Of a stretch of 64,000 bases of DNA, positions 48,439-59,960 are shown piece after piece (the stretch's first letter is position 1; the number at the start of each line of letters is the position of its first letter). The notes below the pieces were generated by a model. That model had not been told where the DNA came from. It made no database searches and worked only from the letters and a program-made list of their open reading frames with translations. The DNA is from Sparassis latifolia (taxonomy: Eukaryota; Basidiomycota; Agaricomycetes; Polyporales; Sparassidaceae). Made by a program: the position numbers and the translations under genes. The DNA lies in contig CM031557.1 of assembly GCA_018466975.1 (NCBI GenBank), positions 1 through 64,000 on the forward strand, read 5' to 3'.

Positions 48439-48470
48439 GGATTAGGCAAGAGGGACTGTCAATCTGGCGG
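48439..48470 (-). repeat. right inverted repeat of candidate composite element
   Basis: Reverse complement reads CCGCCAGATTGACAGTCC then GCCTAATCC, matching 38162-38194 with few differences. Confidence 0.6.
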
Positions 48471-48898
48471 AGGAAGCCCTCAGCCGTGACGTGACGAGGG
48501 GCGCCGGTAGGGCGCCAATCGAATCCGACCCATGCCCTCGCGCGATCGTCTTAAATTTCCTTGATGAAGGCTGATCAAGATGCGAAAGTGAGGTAAGAAA
48601 ACGATGACAAATGCTGATGTAGGCGCCCCTTGATTCATTCAGACGGGAGTGTCTGGAGAGTCTTTGTAATATATCCATCACAAGGAAGCAACCTAAATAT
48701 TGGGAGGCGGTGAACAATATATAACACGAGGCTATTCCGTCCTCAATATTATTCTCCCAACATCATCAACATCATCTCATATTGTTTCCTAGCTCCCTAC
48801 CCACTGAATATACGCGGAACGACGTTGACAAGGTGCTGCCAATCCTAACTGAGGACGGCATACAGCGTTGCAGTACGGTGGTTGTCCGTTGGGCAACG
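48471..48898. other. flank of composite element and P450 promoter
   Basis: Holds the inverted 20 bp repeat (48514-48533) and the 17 bp direct repeat (48585-48601) shared with 36.9 kb. No gene is seen. Confidence 0.45.
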
Positions 48899-51073
48899 AT
48901 GTCTCTATTTCCCACTGTGTCTGTCGAAAGCACCGTCTTGCTCAGTGCTATAGCTGGATTGGTACGTGCACTGCCTTCTCAACAAGTCGAAATTGATTGC
49001 CCCGCGTAGACATCTCACATCATCTTCAAGAACTACGAGCCGAATGATCTGTATTCTCTTGTCGCATTGTTGGCAGTAGTACCTGCTCTACCTGTGGTAT
49101 GGCTTGGTCAGCTCAGCACGCCGTTCGCGTTGCTTCTCTCCTACGGAGTGTATTACGGAACATTGCTGGGCTCTATCGTCACTTACCGTCTGTCGCCATT
49201 CCATCCCCTGTCCAATTACTCCGGCCCGCTTCTGTCCAAGATCTCTAAGTTGTGGCTGGTGTATGTGACGTCGAAAGGCAAGCAGTATCTCTACGTCCAG
49301 CAACTGCATCAGAAGTATGGGCCTATTGTCCGTATTGGTGGGTCATGCGTCGCTATTGGGCTGATTCTCAAATTCACTTCTCTGCAGGCCCAAATGAATT
49401 ATCTATCATCGACACAGATCTCATTCCATACATCCTTGGTTCAGAGGGGATGCCGAAAGGCCCTCGTACGTCGCCCGTAATCGTTTCTTGCATATGACCT
49501 GAGAGTGCTTTGCAGTGTGGGAAGGGCGGGAGTTCTCGAGCAAACGGGACACCGCGGTTAACAGGGACAAGAAGGGACACTTCATTGGCGCACACGACTT
49601 CGCGGTTCACGCCGAGGCGCGAAAGACGTGGAACCGCGCATTCACCACAGCCGCGGTGAAGGGTTACGAACCTGTCATCATCAAGCGCGCGGCACAGCTG
49701 ATCGACGAGCTGAGGCAAAGATATGCACAGTCCGAAGACGAGCAAATTGAAGTGGATCTAGCGAGGTGGCTGAGTTACTGCATGTGAGTGGTCAGATGTC
49801 CGAATTCGCCGTTCGCACTGATCAGAGTTGTGTCAGTTTTGATTGGACGGGAGACATGGTGTAAGTTCTGCTGATAGATCTTAAACCACTTAACCTCACA
49901 GCTTTTCTAGCTACGGCGGCGGGATTGAGCTCATGCATGAGGGGGACAAGCAGGGATACTATCACACAATGATGTCGGGCCTTTAGTGCGTCTAGAATAC
50001 TAACATAGTAAGCTCTTCACTAATGTTGCGCGCCATTAGTCTTCCCGCACTAACTGGGCACATACCTTGGTGCGGGCGTGCCCTGCCATACTTCTCTTTC
50101 GTCGGCAAGCACACGAAGGCACTCGGTTTATTCGCTTATAAGCAGCTCACTCGCAGACTCCAGGAAGGGTCTGTGACAAATGACTTGTTCTACCACTTGG
50201 TGCATTCAGCTGCTGTAAATTCCGCATGACAACTGACTGATCGTGGTATCGTGACCTTTAGCTGGACGAAGGGAAGGAAGACGGCAACCCGTCGACGCCA
50301 TTTTCAGTCATCATGATCTACGCCATCACCGCAACGGTTGCGGCCTCAGACACCAGTGGGACCGCACTGTGCAATATAATGTACTGCGTGCTCTCCAATC
50401 CCGACTGCTATGCGCATCTGAAAGAAGAGGTCGACACGACGTTTGGCGCCGCAGAGCCGGTCGATGCGGTCAAGCTTGCCAGCATGGAGTACTTGAACGC
50501 TGTTATGTAAGTGGTAATGTCGTCGTCACTTTCATAGAGAGTACCTAATAACGTTCAACCGGGACCAGCAATGAAGGTCTCCGACTCTTTCCCGCGCTTC
50601 CCACCACGCTACAACGGGCCCCCACTCCCGGAAGTGGGCCTCACCGGATTGGCCCCGAGTACGTTTTTAAGTAGAGTATCACGAAGTTTTCGCTGAGATT
50701 CTCGTTGAACAGTATTGTCATTCCTGAAGGAACGGCCGTCATTGTTCCCTCATACACAATGCAGCGCGATCCCCGCTACTTCTCGCCCGATCCGGAAAAG
50801 TTCGCTCCAGAGAGATGGCTCGCTGGCAAAAATCGGCCCTCGGGTGGTGTCCACAACACCAGCGCCTTCATACCTTTCTCCACGGGTCCCATGAACTGTG
50901 TGGGGAGGCCCGCGGCTATCCTCGCTCTGCGAATGGTGCTCGTGTATCTAGTGCAGGCATTCGATATGCGCTTTGCGGAGGGATATAGGCCGCGCCAGTG
51001 GGAGGAAGATCTGGGAGACTACTTCTCGTGGCAGAAGGGGTCCATGCCTGTCGTGCTGACTCCCCGTTTCTAG
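48899..51073 (+). CDS. cytochrome P450 monooxygenase
   Basis: A membrane-anchored haem monooxygenase. Ten exons give 563 residues: 48899-48961, 49010-49337, 49388-49465, 49516-49783, 49837-49860, 49911-49985, 50040-50199, 50262-50506, 50569-50658 and 50713-51073. The N-terminus has several hydrophobic stretches (LLSAIAGL, LVALLAVVPALPVVWL, TPFALLLSYGVYYG), typical of mushroom P450s related to the CYP620/5080 type. The I-helix segment is VAASDTSGTAL, ExxR is EGLR, PER is FAPERW, and the haem loop is FSTGPMNCVG with ligand Cys506. All phases agree and the frame is intact. The substrate is not predictable; no biosynthetic cluster surrounds it. Confidence 0.95.
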
Positions 51074-51304
51074 AGACTTCGTTGCTCACGGAGACTACAT
51101 TTTATACAATCTGTCTGCGTGTTGTTATGGCCCCAGGACGCGTTAAGGACACACAGTACTGAATACCCGCTCTTAATCTATTTTCTTTGCCTCCGAGAAG
51201 GGCTACTTTGTCGAACACAACGATACTCGCGATGATATTGATGCACAACTTGGCCTTATTGACTTCGACGCTACATGAAATTGAATATCAAACTTGGGAG
51301 AAAT

Positions 51305-52045
51305 TCATTCCGTAATGTACACGTCTTGAATATTTCGCACACGCTTCGCATTTGCTCCCGTGATTATCGGCCCCCCTCCACTCCACGTACTCTCTACACC
51401 GTTGTTGACCATCCAATCACTTCCGAGAAGTATCTCCACCGGGAATCCAAGATCAGTGACCCAACAAGGCACATTGAACTCGAAGCCGTATGCATCAAAG
51501 CTCACATCAACGCGACCGTACACCTTCATGTTGCCGCCAAAAACACCCGAGAGCTGGACATCGTCAACTAGGCGCAGAGGTAGCATCCTGTGGAGAATGC
51601 CTGCAAGGCGCACGAAATTCACATCGACGACAGACGTGCTGGATGCAGACGACCACATTCCACGCGTGTTCGGGATACGGATGGGGTGCACGGAAATAGG
51701 GAAGCCCATGCTCATCTGGATGAGGCGGGGGTCGCGAGACTCTGTCATTGCCATCGCCCCGCCGATGCGTTCGCGCACAAATAACGGCACGCCATGCTGC
51801 ACGGGAAGGGGCTGAGGAAGGAGTGCGCGAGCGGCGGCGTCTTCGGGGTCTGACTCCGCAAGAGAAGAGACCGAAGCGGAGGAAGGAGGAGAAGCTGGGA
51901 CATCAACAATTGCAAGGCCCGTTGTCGCAACGAAGCCCAGGGGGCTCGAATTACGGGGTGCCTCAGCACTGTCAGTGCGACCACGTCCGCCTTGAGCTGC
52001 ATCTCCCCCATGGGCAGTTTGCCTCCATCCACCGTGACTAGACAT
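51305..52045 (-). CDS. retropepsin-like orphan protein
   Basis: A single 246-codon ORF. After a Ser/Ala/Pro-rich N-terminal third, the C-terminal 120 residues read as a retroviral-type protease fold: VFGGNMKVYGRVDVSFDA, then FNVPCWVTDLGFPVEILLGSDWM, where ILLGSDW is the usual second psi-loop signature. The catalytic DTG/DSG triplet expected upstream is missing; the matching position reads RLVDDVQLSG. No gag, reverse transcriptase or integrase is nearby, so it is either a retroelement relic or a co-opted domain. Confidence 0.5.
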   Translation of the reverse strand: MSSHGGWRQTAHGGDAAQGGRGRTDSAEAPRNSSPLGFVATTGLAIVDVPASPPSSASVSSLAESDPEDAAARALLPQPLPVQHGVPLFVRERIGGAMAMTESRDPRLIQMSMGFPISVHPIRIPNTRGMWSSASSTSVVDVNFVRLAGILHRMLPLRLVDDVQLSGVFGGNMKVYGRVDVSFDAYGFEFNVPCWVTDLGFPVEILLGSDWMVNNGVESTWSGGGPIITGANAKRVRNIQDVYITE

Positions 52046-53001
52046 GTTGATTTCTGCTACTGTACAGCTGTGGAGTGAAGAAAAATGTTATCGACCTGGA
52101 CGACTCACATATTTACGACTCTGTGCCACTCTTGTCCGAAACGACTCCAAATTGATTGATCTCTGTAAACCTCTTTGCACCCGGGTTAGCTTGAGGTAGA
52201 AGAATATCAAAAAATATCATTTCGGTCACCTAAAAAGAGCTCGATTTATTCGCGCAACGACTTGCTGCTATGCGTCGAGCACGAACTTGGTAGGAGCTGC
52301 CAGTGCGCGACCGGTCGATCCGGTTATATCGCCTCGGCGTCAAACTCGGATGTAAGGTTCGCGATCGTCGCTGGATCAAGTTTTGTACACGAAAGCAAAC
52401 ACTGGGATCAACGTGAGTGTGAACAGACAGTATTCCGAAGCCACTCCCGGCCTTGGGCCTGCAATCATGTACATACCCCCCTGACTGCGACGTTTGACGT
52501 GTCTTCGCCATCGCCACTCGAAAGCTAAGTACTAGCAATGAATTACTCTGCAAGAAGGGTGAAGAAACTGAGACATGACTACAAGACAATAAAACGAGTG
52601 ACGTGGAAAGGTAATTTCACCGCGACGTCGACGTCCCGTATGTCATCAGGCATTTCAAGTTTAGTCGAGGGGGGATTGAATGCACCCCGGATAGCCGCGG
52701 AACGGAGGGTAAACTCACCACTGAGTATGCATTGATGAGGAATAAGCTCCCCAACTATAAGTGTACCTGTTCACCATTGGCCTATGTCATGAATTCTGAG
52801 CAGCTGAAGTTTCAGAATTTCTCAATTGCTAGGTGCGACATACTACAGAGTAATCAAATTACCTACGAAGAAGGATCTACGTTCACAATAATCCCTCCTG
52901 GGTCATATCTTCGGGTAATCCCTCGCAACTACTTATTTTGCTTTGGGAAGAAGAACCCCACAGTGTGTAGATTTGAATCTGTGGACTGGTCAGTGCGGCA
53001 G
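52046..53001. other. gap, no supported gene
   Basis: ORFs at 52230-52589, 52262-52528 and 52732-53022 lack family resemblance. Probably promoter and 3' flank. Confidence 0.4.
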
Positions 53002-53525
53002 TCATTGCCGGAAGATCATTGACACATACCCCATATTTTCTCTCTTCGGATCGAAGAACGTACTGGACCAGGGCATTGTCAACAGCCTATTCAATTGGCA
53101 GAGAGACTCTCAAGCTCACATATATCCCCGATCATTGGGGACTCCAAGCTTCTCCTCGAAGAAGTCAAACAAAGCCTTGCTGTATTTCTCGTTGGATTCG
53201 GGGCTTAAATTGTCCAGGCTCGTCTGAAAGATATCAACACATGCAACGAGATATGTGCCAGCACGAAACAGAACTAACAATAGTGAGTAGAAAGGCAGGA
53301 TCAAAGGTGCCATTGAAGGTAAGGTTCTCATTATAGGTATAACTCAAAGACATGGCGGAGGGAGGCTTATTGAGCACCTTAGCCCCAAACTTCGATGCAG
53401 TTTGCATGCATAAGCATATTCTGCAATATCAGGTGGAATATAAATGAGCTCACTAAATGGAACTCCAGAATGAATGCCTTCGGATCGGTGAGGGCAACGT
53501 TAGTCTTCAACTCAAGAGCGGGCAT
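53002..53525 (-). CDS. MIF/tautomerase family protein
   Basis: Small tautomerase of the macrophage-migration-inhibitory-factor fold. Exons are 53454-53525, 53279-53389, 53120-53223 and 53002-53062, giving 115 residues, the exact family length. The catalytic N-terminal proline (MPALELKTNV) is present. The middle, LTFNGTFDPAFLLTI, and the segment LSPESNEKYSKALFDFFEEK then LGVPNDRGY are diagnostic. The end is less typical: TFFDPKRENMGYVSMIFRQ. Introns are GT-AG with consistent phases. In fungi these are cytosolic enzymes of unclear substrate. The last exon could instead contain a further short intron at GGGTATGTG. Confidence 0.93.
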
Positions 53526-54163
53526 ATGTGGCAACGGACAAGGAGCTAAGCAGGATAGGTCGAAGGAACAGGGCCTGATGATGTTACTAACGAACAGGAT
53601 CGTTACCAGATAAGCCCACTTCAGCTTGGGTGCATGAAAACCCTCAGCCGGTCAGCCCGGTCTGCGTGCCACGAGTGCAGCACCTTGAAGTTCCGGCAAA
53701 GTTCCGGGATTCGACCGCAAGCGTATATATCGCAGAAAGAGTAGATGTCACCATTGAAGCTCATGCTAAACCGTCGTTACAAAGATCGGAGAGTGTAATG
53801 GATTCGGTTGGGAATATTGAAGTTCAGTCTTATGTACTATGATGCCACGGCATTTCCCGAACTAGAAAAAATACATACAGACTTTTCTTTCCAATTTTCA
53901 CCGCTGCACTGTATCATACAACCATCGTAGGTGTCAATACTAATGATACCGGGTTCCCATGCGCTCGGACTACATACGCTAGAAGACAGAGGAAAAGTAT
54001 CTGCCTCAGGAGTCAGGATGCGCAAAGATCACGTGCACTTCGGACTGGCGTTTCGGAGGCAGTTTCGGCCTCCTAAACAGAAGCGCGGTACCTTCACCAT
54101 CAATTCCTGAGCGGTAACCACTATGTTATTCCCTTCGTCGGACGACCATCTCTAGCGAACCAC
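53526..54163. other. intergenic, divergent promoters
   Basis: Upstream space of the MIF-like gene (minus) and the NT-C2 gene (plus). Short ORFs only, with no coding support. Confidence 0.45.
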
Positions 54164-55746
54164 ATGACGAAGACACCGACAGCGCGCTCAGTCTCCAGCG
54201 CAAGCGCATCGAGCACCGCGTCGCACGGGGCTAGCCATGGTTTCCGCTCTCAGATTGGACACTTACTGCTTCCGAGACATGCTGTCTTTCAAGTCCGAGT
54301 CCACATCGATCAGCTCTCCAATGTACCGCTCATAGGCGGCCAGTTCGCCGTGCGCTGGAAGTTCAAGAACGTCCAGTCCGGCCCGAACCTACTATCCAAG
54401 ATGAGGGGCCACAAAACGTGGACCGCGAAGAGAAAGGGGAAGGCGAGGGCGAGTGATATCGGCCTCGAGATCAACGTCACACCGGGGGCGGACGAGGGGC
54501 ATGGCGAGGAGGAGGATGGCGACAGCAGTGCGCAAGAGCAGGAGCAGGAGCTCGAGGAGGAGGTTGAAGACGAGGTGAACGGAGAGGTCACCGCTACGTA
54601 CGGCGGTCGGCTCACGTCTTCTCCCGCTCAGACGGCGATGCCACTGCCTCTCGTTCCGGGCACAGCCACTGGAACCCAGCGGCCCGCTCTGCGGACGCCC
54701 AACGGGGCACTGCAGACGAGCTCGTCGACGTCGGTGTCAGCGACCGGCGAAGGGTGCTCGGTCGCCCGCGGGATGACGGAGTGGGTGAAGCTGCAGAGCT
54801 ACAACGCTAAATGGGAGCACACGGTGAACGTCGTCGTGGAGATGGACGTGCACCGGGAGACGGGGGATCTGCTGCCGAGCGAGTTCAAGCTCGTCGTCAT
54901 GCAGCGAGTTATCGCGGGCGACCCTGACGCGCCCCGGCATCCCCGGCTAGGGAAGCTGTATCTGAACTTGGCGGAATACGCGGACGCGGGGTCTGTGACG
55001 CGGCGGTATCTGCTGCGGGAGAGCAAGACGAATGCGACTCTTAAGGTGTGCCTACTGCTCTGCTCATTGCCCCTGAATGTGCCTGACACCGAGTACAGCT
55101 GACGATCGAGCTGGAACACATTGGTGGTGAAAAGAATTACAAGCCACCTCCTCTGCGCAAGAGCGAGATCCTCGCTTCCGTCTCTGGTCTGCTCTCAAAC
55201 AACGAGCTGCTTCGGACTAGCGTTGCTCGGCAATTGGATGACTTCACACGTACCGAGTTGCCTCGCACTCTCTCATACGATGGCCCGCTTCCAGACGGGT
55301 ACTCATGGGTAACTGATACAGGGATCATCAACGAAGAACGACTAGCGTCGTCGTACGGTTTGCGTTCCACCGAGAATCTGATAGAGGCGCTCTTCAACCC
55401 CGTTCCCACCAATTCCGAGACTCCATCACCCTTCACATACTACGTGCCTCCCGGTGAGAGTGACGTGGGCGGTTCAAGCGACTCGTCTTCGTACGGTGGA
55501 GACAACAGCATCAGTGCGGACAGCACGAGCGGCCATACAGGCAGCAGTCTGACCGAGGATCTAAGCCAAACTGGGCTCAGCAGCATGCTTGATCAGGTTG
55601 TGCCAGGGTTAAGCGACGGTCCCAGGACCTGGTGGCGCAAGATCCGGAGTCGCCCATCTACACCCATCACCCGTCAGCATAACAAGCAGCTGCTCGCAAC
55701 TCCGTTACCCGCTGTGCTCGTCGGGGTACCGCCTGGCAATGCATAG
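54164..55746 (+). CDS. NT-C2 domain protein (EEIG1/FAM102-like)
   Basis: Exons are 54164-55045 and 55099-55746, giving 509 residues. The N-terminal half is an NT-type C2 domain, with HAVFQVRVHIDQLSNVPL, GQFAVRWKFKNV, VKLQSYNAKWEHTVNVVVEM, LVVMQR and LGKLYLNLAEYA. This domain binds membranes or small GTPase complexes. An acidic insert (about 115-150, with long Glu runs) and a Ser/Thr/Pro-rich stretch interrupt the domain, as often in fungi. The last 150 residues are Ser/Gly-rich and probably disordered. Strong codon bias toward GC is seen in exon 1. The cellular role in fungi is unknown. Confidence 0.85.
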
Positions 55747-56263
55747 GGTATTTTTATTTTCCCAGGGCAGCGAGTTTGAGGACATTCATTCGTTATCTGT
55801 CTTCCCTCTGCTCTCTATGCCTTACGTCTGGTGGCATCGTTCGTTGGTTTTCTATATGGTACATCATAAATTATCGTCTTATCGCTAACCACGTCTGTCT
55901 CAGCGTGCAGAATATTATCTTGTATTAGTTGTATTAGTTGTTTCTTCGTTGTGCTCTTTTTCCAACGATTTGTGCAAACATCCTGGTAAGCGAAAGTAGA
56001 ACGATGATCATTGGGCGGCCGAGACGTGGGCAACGCTCGGATGTCTATAAAGATATGTTGACCATGGCCATGTGCGCAGCCGCATCTTCGCCACCCCGAA
56101 GAGTGCATCGCGTGGAACCACAGTAAATGTACCCAGGCCTTCATGCATGGACGCAGCACCATTATTAGTGAAAAATTAGTGTAAAGCTGGCGAGACTGGA
56201 TATGAATCAAGTGTGCGACGCGTGAGGGTACAAATTACTCACTGTACGCGGAAGTGGTAGATA
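55747..56263. other. convergent 3' region
   Basis: Lies between the stops of the NT-C2 gene and bL28m. Overlapping ORFs at 55815-56210 show no features. Confidence 0.45.
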
Positions 56264-56803
56264 TCACGAGGCAGCCTGGACAGCCGGCTGCTGAGAGGTT
56301 GGTAACTGTTGCTGCACTACTGCATTCGCCTCCTGTCGCTCGCGCACCACCACGCGTATCCGCATACCCTCCCAGCCCAGTAGATCCGCCTTTGTCCGCA
56401 GCACATACTGGTCAATCCCTCCGTACTGGATCGAGCGTGAGTAATTCGGTCAGGACACACGACACACGCAGCAACGAGCAGTTTGACACACCTTTTTGAT
56501 AGTCTTCAAGGCACGAGTGCTGACCTTCACCCGAATATACTCCTGTAAGGCCTCGGAGAAGAAGCGTTTGGACTGGATATTTGGCAGCCATGTGCGCCGT
56601 GTCTTGTGCTTAGAGAACGGGACATTATTTCCGTATTGTTTAGTTTTCCCTTGGAACAGGCCAAGCTGGGCGCGTTTGAAGGGCGCGCTAATCACTTGGC
56701 CAGTGAAGAAAGGGAGTGAGGGAAACATGACGGTTGTGCTGGACCTCGACAGTGAATCCACCGGAACAGATCGATTACGTAAAACTACCGGAGTCTGCAA
56801 CAA
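56264..56803 (-). CDS. mitochondrial ribosomal protein bL28m
   Basis: Component of the mitochondrial large ribosomal subunit. Exons are 56492-56803 and 56264-56425, giving 157 residues. The first 25 residues (MLQTPVVLRNRSVPVDSLSRSS) are Arg/Ser/Leu-rich without acids until Asp16 and look like a targeting presequence. The L28 fold follows: FKRAQLGLFQGKTKQYGNN, PFSKHKTRRTWLPNIQ and VKVSTRALKTIKKYGGIDQY. A Gln-rich tail ends the protein. The GTGTGT-to-CAG intron joins in phase 0. Confidence 0.93.
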
Positions 56804-58769
56804 CTACACCGCCATTTTGGCCAGAGTCCAGGCTGAGATCCGGGTCCAAATATCGCGTGATGATCCCACGACTCTTTCCGGATCTGGCACGGATATCACC
56901 CAGATAGAAATCATCATATCCCAGGAGACTCCGGGGAGAGCGAGAGCTGTGAGACCTCAGCAAGTGATCTCCCGCTGAGCTCGGGAACATGCAGGGCACG
57001 GCTCCTCATCGTTGTTTGTTTCCATAACAGCTGCGCGGCTTGTTATATTGCAGTTAAGGGTGTAAATAACAAATATATTGGTTTTCTGTATGCTACAGGA
57101 CACTACAGGACGCTATTGTAGGAGCTACAGTACTACACTTGTATACGGTGTAGCATGGGCATTCACCGTGCCACACTGTGGAGCACTCTCCGCGGCCCGT
57201 CAGATTCTGTGAGATGGTGACCCCATCACCTAGCGAGCAAGTGTGCTAAACTCGAGGAAGAGTAGAAGTGCACACCTCGGCGACAGGCACCCTTCGCGGG
57301 GTAGTCAGCAGGGCACAGAGGTGGGGTATGCACCGAAAGGCACCTCGTACAGGGTATTTGCGCATTTGGGCAGAGATAACATTGGTGCAGGAGCCGGCAC
57401 AACAGCCAAGGCCAGACGGACACAGTTGGTCACAGCCCAACTTGCCAGAGACCAAGAAGTCCAGCACAACAGAGAAAACACTGCAGAAGAAAGGCACTTG
57501 AGCTTGAAAATGTGCAATGGGCAGTAGAACAGAACAAGGACTGCGCTGGAACGTGGGCGCGACCAGGACGAATGACAAGAAGAGAAGTTGGAGGCTTGGT
57601 CAAGGAGAGAAGCAGACTTTGACATCAGACCATGCCGGGAAAAGACGTGGCGTTCCAGTGGTTCCCACGGTTGACGCCGCCAGGCAGATTTTGGGGGAAA
57701 TCTCAGCGAAGTCTTCATGGAGGGCAAAGCTCAGCAGGAGTGTGAACGGAGGATATCAGGCTGAGAGCAGCGAGTTATCCGGGAGATATCCCGCTCATAA
57801 TGTCCCAAAAATGTCCGTATGATGCCAATCTGATCTTTTTGTAAACTGTCTTCTGATCTCGGAAATTGACTATCTACCCGAGCTTTGGCCTAAACGGCGG
57901 TGTACTCGCGTCTCATATGCGCCATTATTTAATTTGTGGGTTTTGGGTCCTTTCTACGCCTTGTTGAGATCGTGTCGTGCTTTTCTTCCGAATAATAACC
58001 GTTGACTGTATGACTTGAAGAGATACATCATCCGTGGACCGCTCGTGCGTTTCTCCTCTATCGTTCAGACTCATCGGACACATGCATTGTTGACATGTCG
58101 CCTTGTTAGACGAAGAAAAGCAGAGTTTCGTCCGCCACAATGTCAGCTGCGTCTGATGCAAAGTTCTTAGTATACCGCACGGTTGCTTCATGTTGACCGC
58201 ACGATATAGCATGTTCGGACTGTCGCGTTTCTCAACTGTGTGTTTCGTTCGGCTACTACTCTCTGCTCAGTGCATTTCTCTTGCCATTGGTAGTATCTCA
58301 ATTAAATGGGAGGTTCTCTGCCAATTTGAATGGTGTCTACCTCCTATAGGTATGGAACAATTGCATATCTTACTTCTACCGAGTTATCTCCTTCGTCAGG
58401 TTCCTGTGCAGTCTATCCCGGCCGAAAATATCCGCGGCTTGTGCTGCCGTGTGAGCTGTGCACAAGACCTGGTGAAAGAGCTGGTCAGCCATCGTCGTCG
58501 TACCTTTGTCCTGCAGTTGTGCCATCGCGCAGATAATTGACGGGGGCCGTCGACTGATTAGTCCTGTGCTGATCAATCCTCAATCCCTCTTTTGCATGGA
58601 TCGTTGGCCACCGATTTCATGCGTCATCCTGTAACGTGGAACCTCTGAAACGCGATCATGATACCCTGACTCTCCGAGCGCGCGTATGCGGTTTGGCTCT
58701 TCAGCACCTTGCAAGTCACATGCCGAGAAGAGAATACTGGAGGTTTTCAGTGTGCACTGACTCATTACT
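56804..58769. other. 2 kb gap with decayed-looking ORFs
   Basis: Bases 57250-57830 carry plus-strand ORFs with coding-like, Gln/Arg-rich composition (AQLARDQEVQHNRENTAEE) broken by stops, which suggests the decayed tail of a transposon gene. The 140-codon minus ORF over it is probably a shadow. A plus ORF at 58190-58540 starts with hydrophobic sequence but lacks support. Confidence 0.3.
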
Positions 58770-59173
58770 GGATGCCTTCCCGTAGCCGTTTAGAAACGTT
58801 CTAAACTAAATTTCGTCTCTAAATCAGGCCGGCACGTCGGCAAATTGATCTCCGCATACCGTGAGAGCAGAGTGAGCTCTTTCTAAACCTTATATCTGGA
58901 AGGGGGGGTCGACCCCCCCTTCCAGATTCTAAACGTCTCTCTAAACGATGATTTCGGTCTCCGCCCACTCGCAATGCCCATCTTTGCCTATATTTGGTGC
59001 TGCATATTGCTTACATCATGCTGCCGCTCGTCCTCCGACCCTCTAGAACTTGGTTTGATCATCATCATGTTGCGACGCTACGGTTTCACAAATCCTGCTG
59101 TTCCGACACAGTGGGGTGTTTCGCAGTCCGCTTTGTGATTTAGAAGTGCTCCAAATCCTACGGGAAGGCATCC
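58770..59173. mobile_element. 404 bp non-autonomous copy of the 33.9 kb element
   Basis: Terminal inverted repeats GGATGCCTTCCCGTAG (16 of 16 identical) bound the element, with a 3 bp target duplication ACT on each side (58767-58769, 59174-59176). The left 170 bp, including the GTCGAC-centred palindrome, and the right 140 bp match the ends of the 2.8 kb element, so this is an internal-deletion derivative. Confidence 0.85.
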
Positions 59174-59334
59174 ACTACTCGTATTTCTGACTTCAGACTC
59201 TTCCACGGTCGAATAGAAGACGCGAATCAGCTGACAGATGAATTGGTTTCTCTGGACAGTTCTCCCGTGTCCGCCGTCGCTGAACCAGGAACCGGGAAAT
59301 GGGAACTTGGGTCTAATTGTAGCGCTGAATTCTA

Positions 59335-59721
59335 AGGCCCTGTTCGGGATCCCGATAATCATTATAGAGCCGCTCTAGCAATGTCCCAAAACAGCGCAGA
59401 GATTATCGCACACCTGTCATGTGATGAAAAGACCGTTGGCCCAGAGCCTCTAACCCTAGCTTAGGTGCCCGAGCCTCAACCGAGCCCTGACCGACATCTT
59501 CATTGGGAAGGGGCGTGATTTGCCGAGCAACCGATTGGCTAATTCCACATCAGTCTCGGTCTGTCGTGACCAGTCTCGACTTTAACACGTGAGCGGCAAA
59601 TCCCCGGCAACATGGGATCTCATCTTATCTGTAGCCATATTGGGCATTCTGGAGTCCATTTAACTTTTGGCGGGCAGAGGATTCTACAGCGGCCGGATTA
59701 TCGGGATCCCGAACAGGGCCT
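59335..59721. mobile_element. 387 bp inverted-repeat element (MITE)
   Basis: Inverted termini AGGCCCTGTTCGGGATCCCG, continuing ATAATC, are identical at both ends (59335-59360 and 59696-59721). They are flanked by TA on both sides, which would fit a TA target duplication of the Tc1/mariner type. No ORF has support. The alternative of a longer palindromic end starting TAAGG cannot be excluded. Confidence 0.7.
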
Positions 59722-59960
59722 TATGCTCTGTGGGCCCTATACGGCTGTCTTTAGACTTCGGCTGCTCCCTGCCCTTCCGATCATAGTGGCTTATCCGAAG
59801 CAGACTCACTAAACAGTGCTCACCAGGAGTTCTCCTCGATTTCTGGTCGAACTTGGGCCCAGTCAGCGCTGCCGCGAACTTCCGATCATACGCCATGCCT
59901 GCTGTCTCTAGGACTGCTCGGTCTCTCGCCTTTTATCAGCTCCTGCACCTGGGAGGTATT

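Larger units (their letters stand above)
38162..48470. mobile_element. candidate composite element: XPG-like nuclease + tyrosine recombinase + SAP protein
   Basis: Three genes lie together: a plus-strand XPG/GEN1-like nuclease, a minus-strand tyrosine recombinase converging on it (179 bp apart), and a plus-strand SAP-domain protein divergent from the recombinase (162 bp apart). Inverted repeats of about 33 bp flank them (38162-38194 and 48439-48470; CCGCCAAATTGACAGTCC against CCGCCAGATTGACAGTCC, both followed by GCCTAATCC). Tyrosine recombinases of Crypton type are mobile, and XPG-I genes are strongly amplified in mushrooms. That all three move together is my inference. No target duplication was found, so the borders are tentative. 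Confidence 0.35.

Noticed and set aside
57305..57727. 140-codon minus ORF
   Set aside because: Overlaps a better plus-strand coding trace that is itself broken; hydrophobic Ser/Cys composition fits a shadow.
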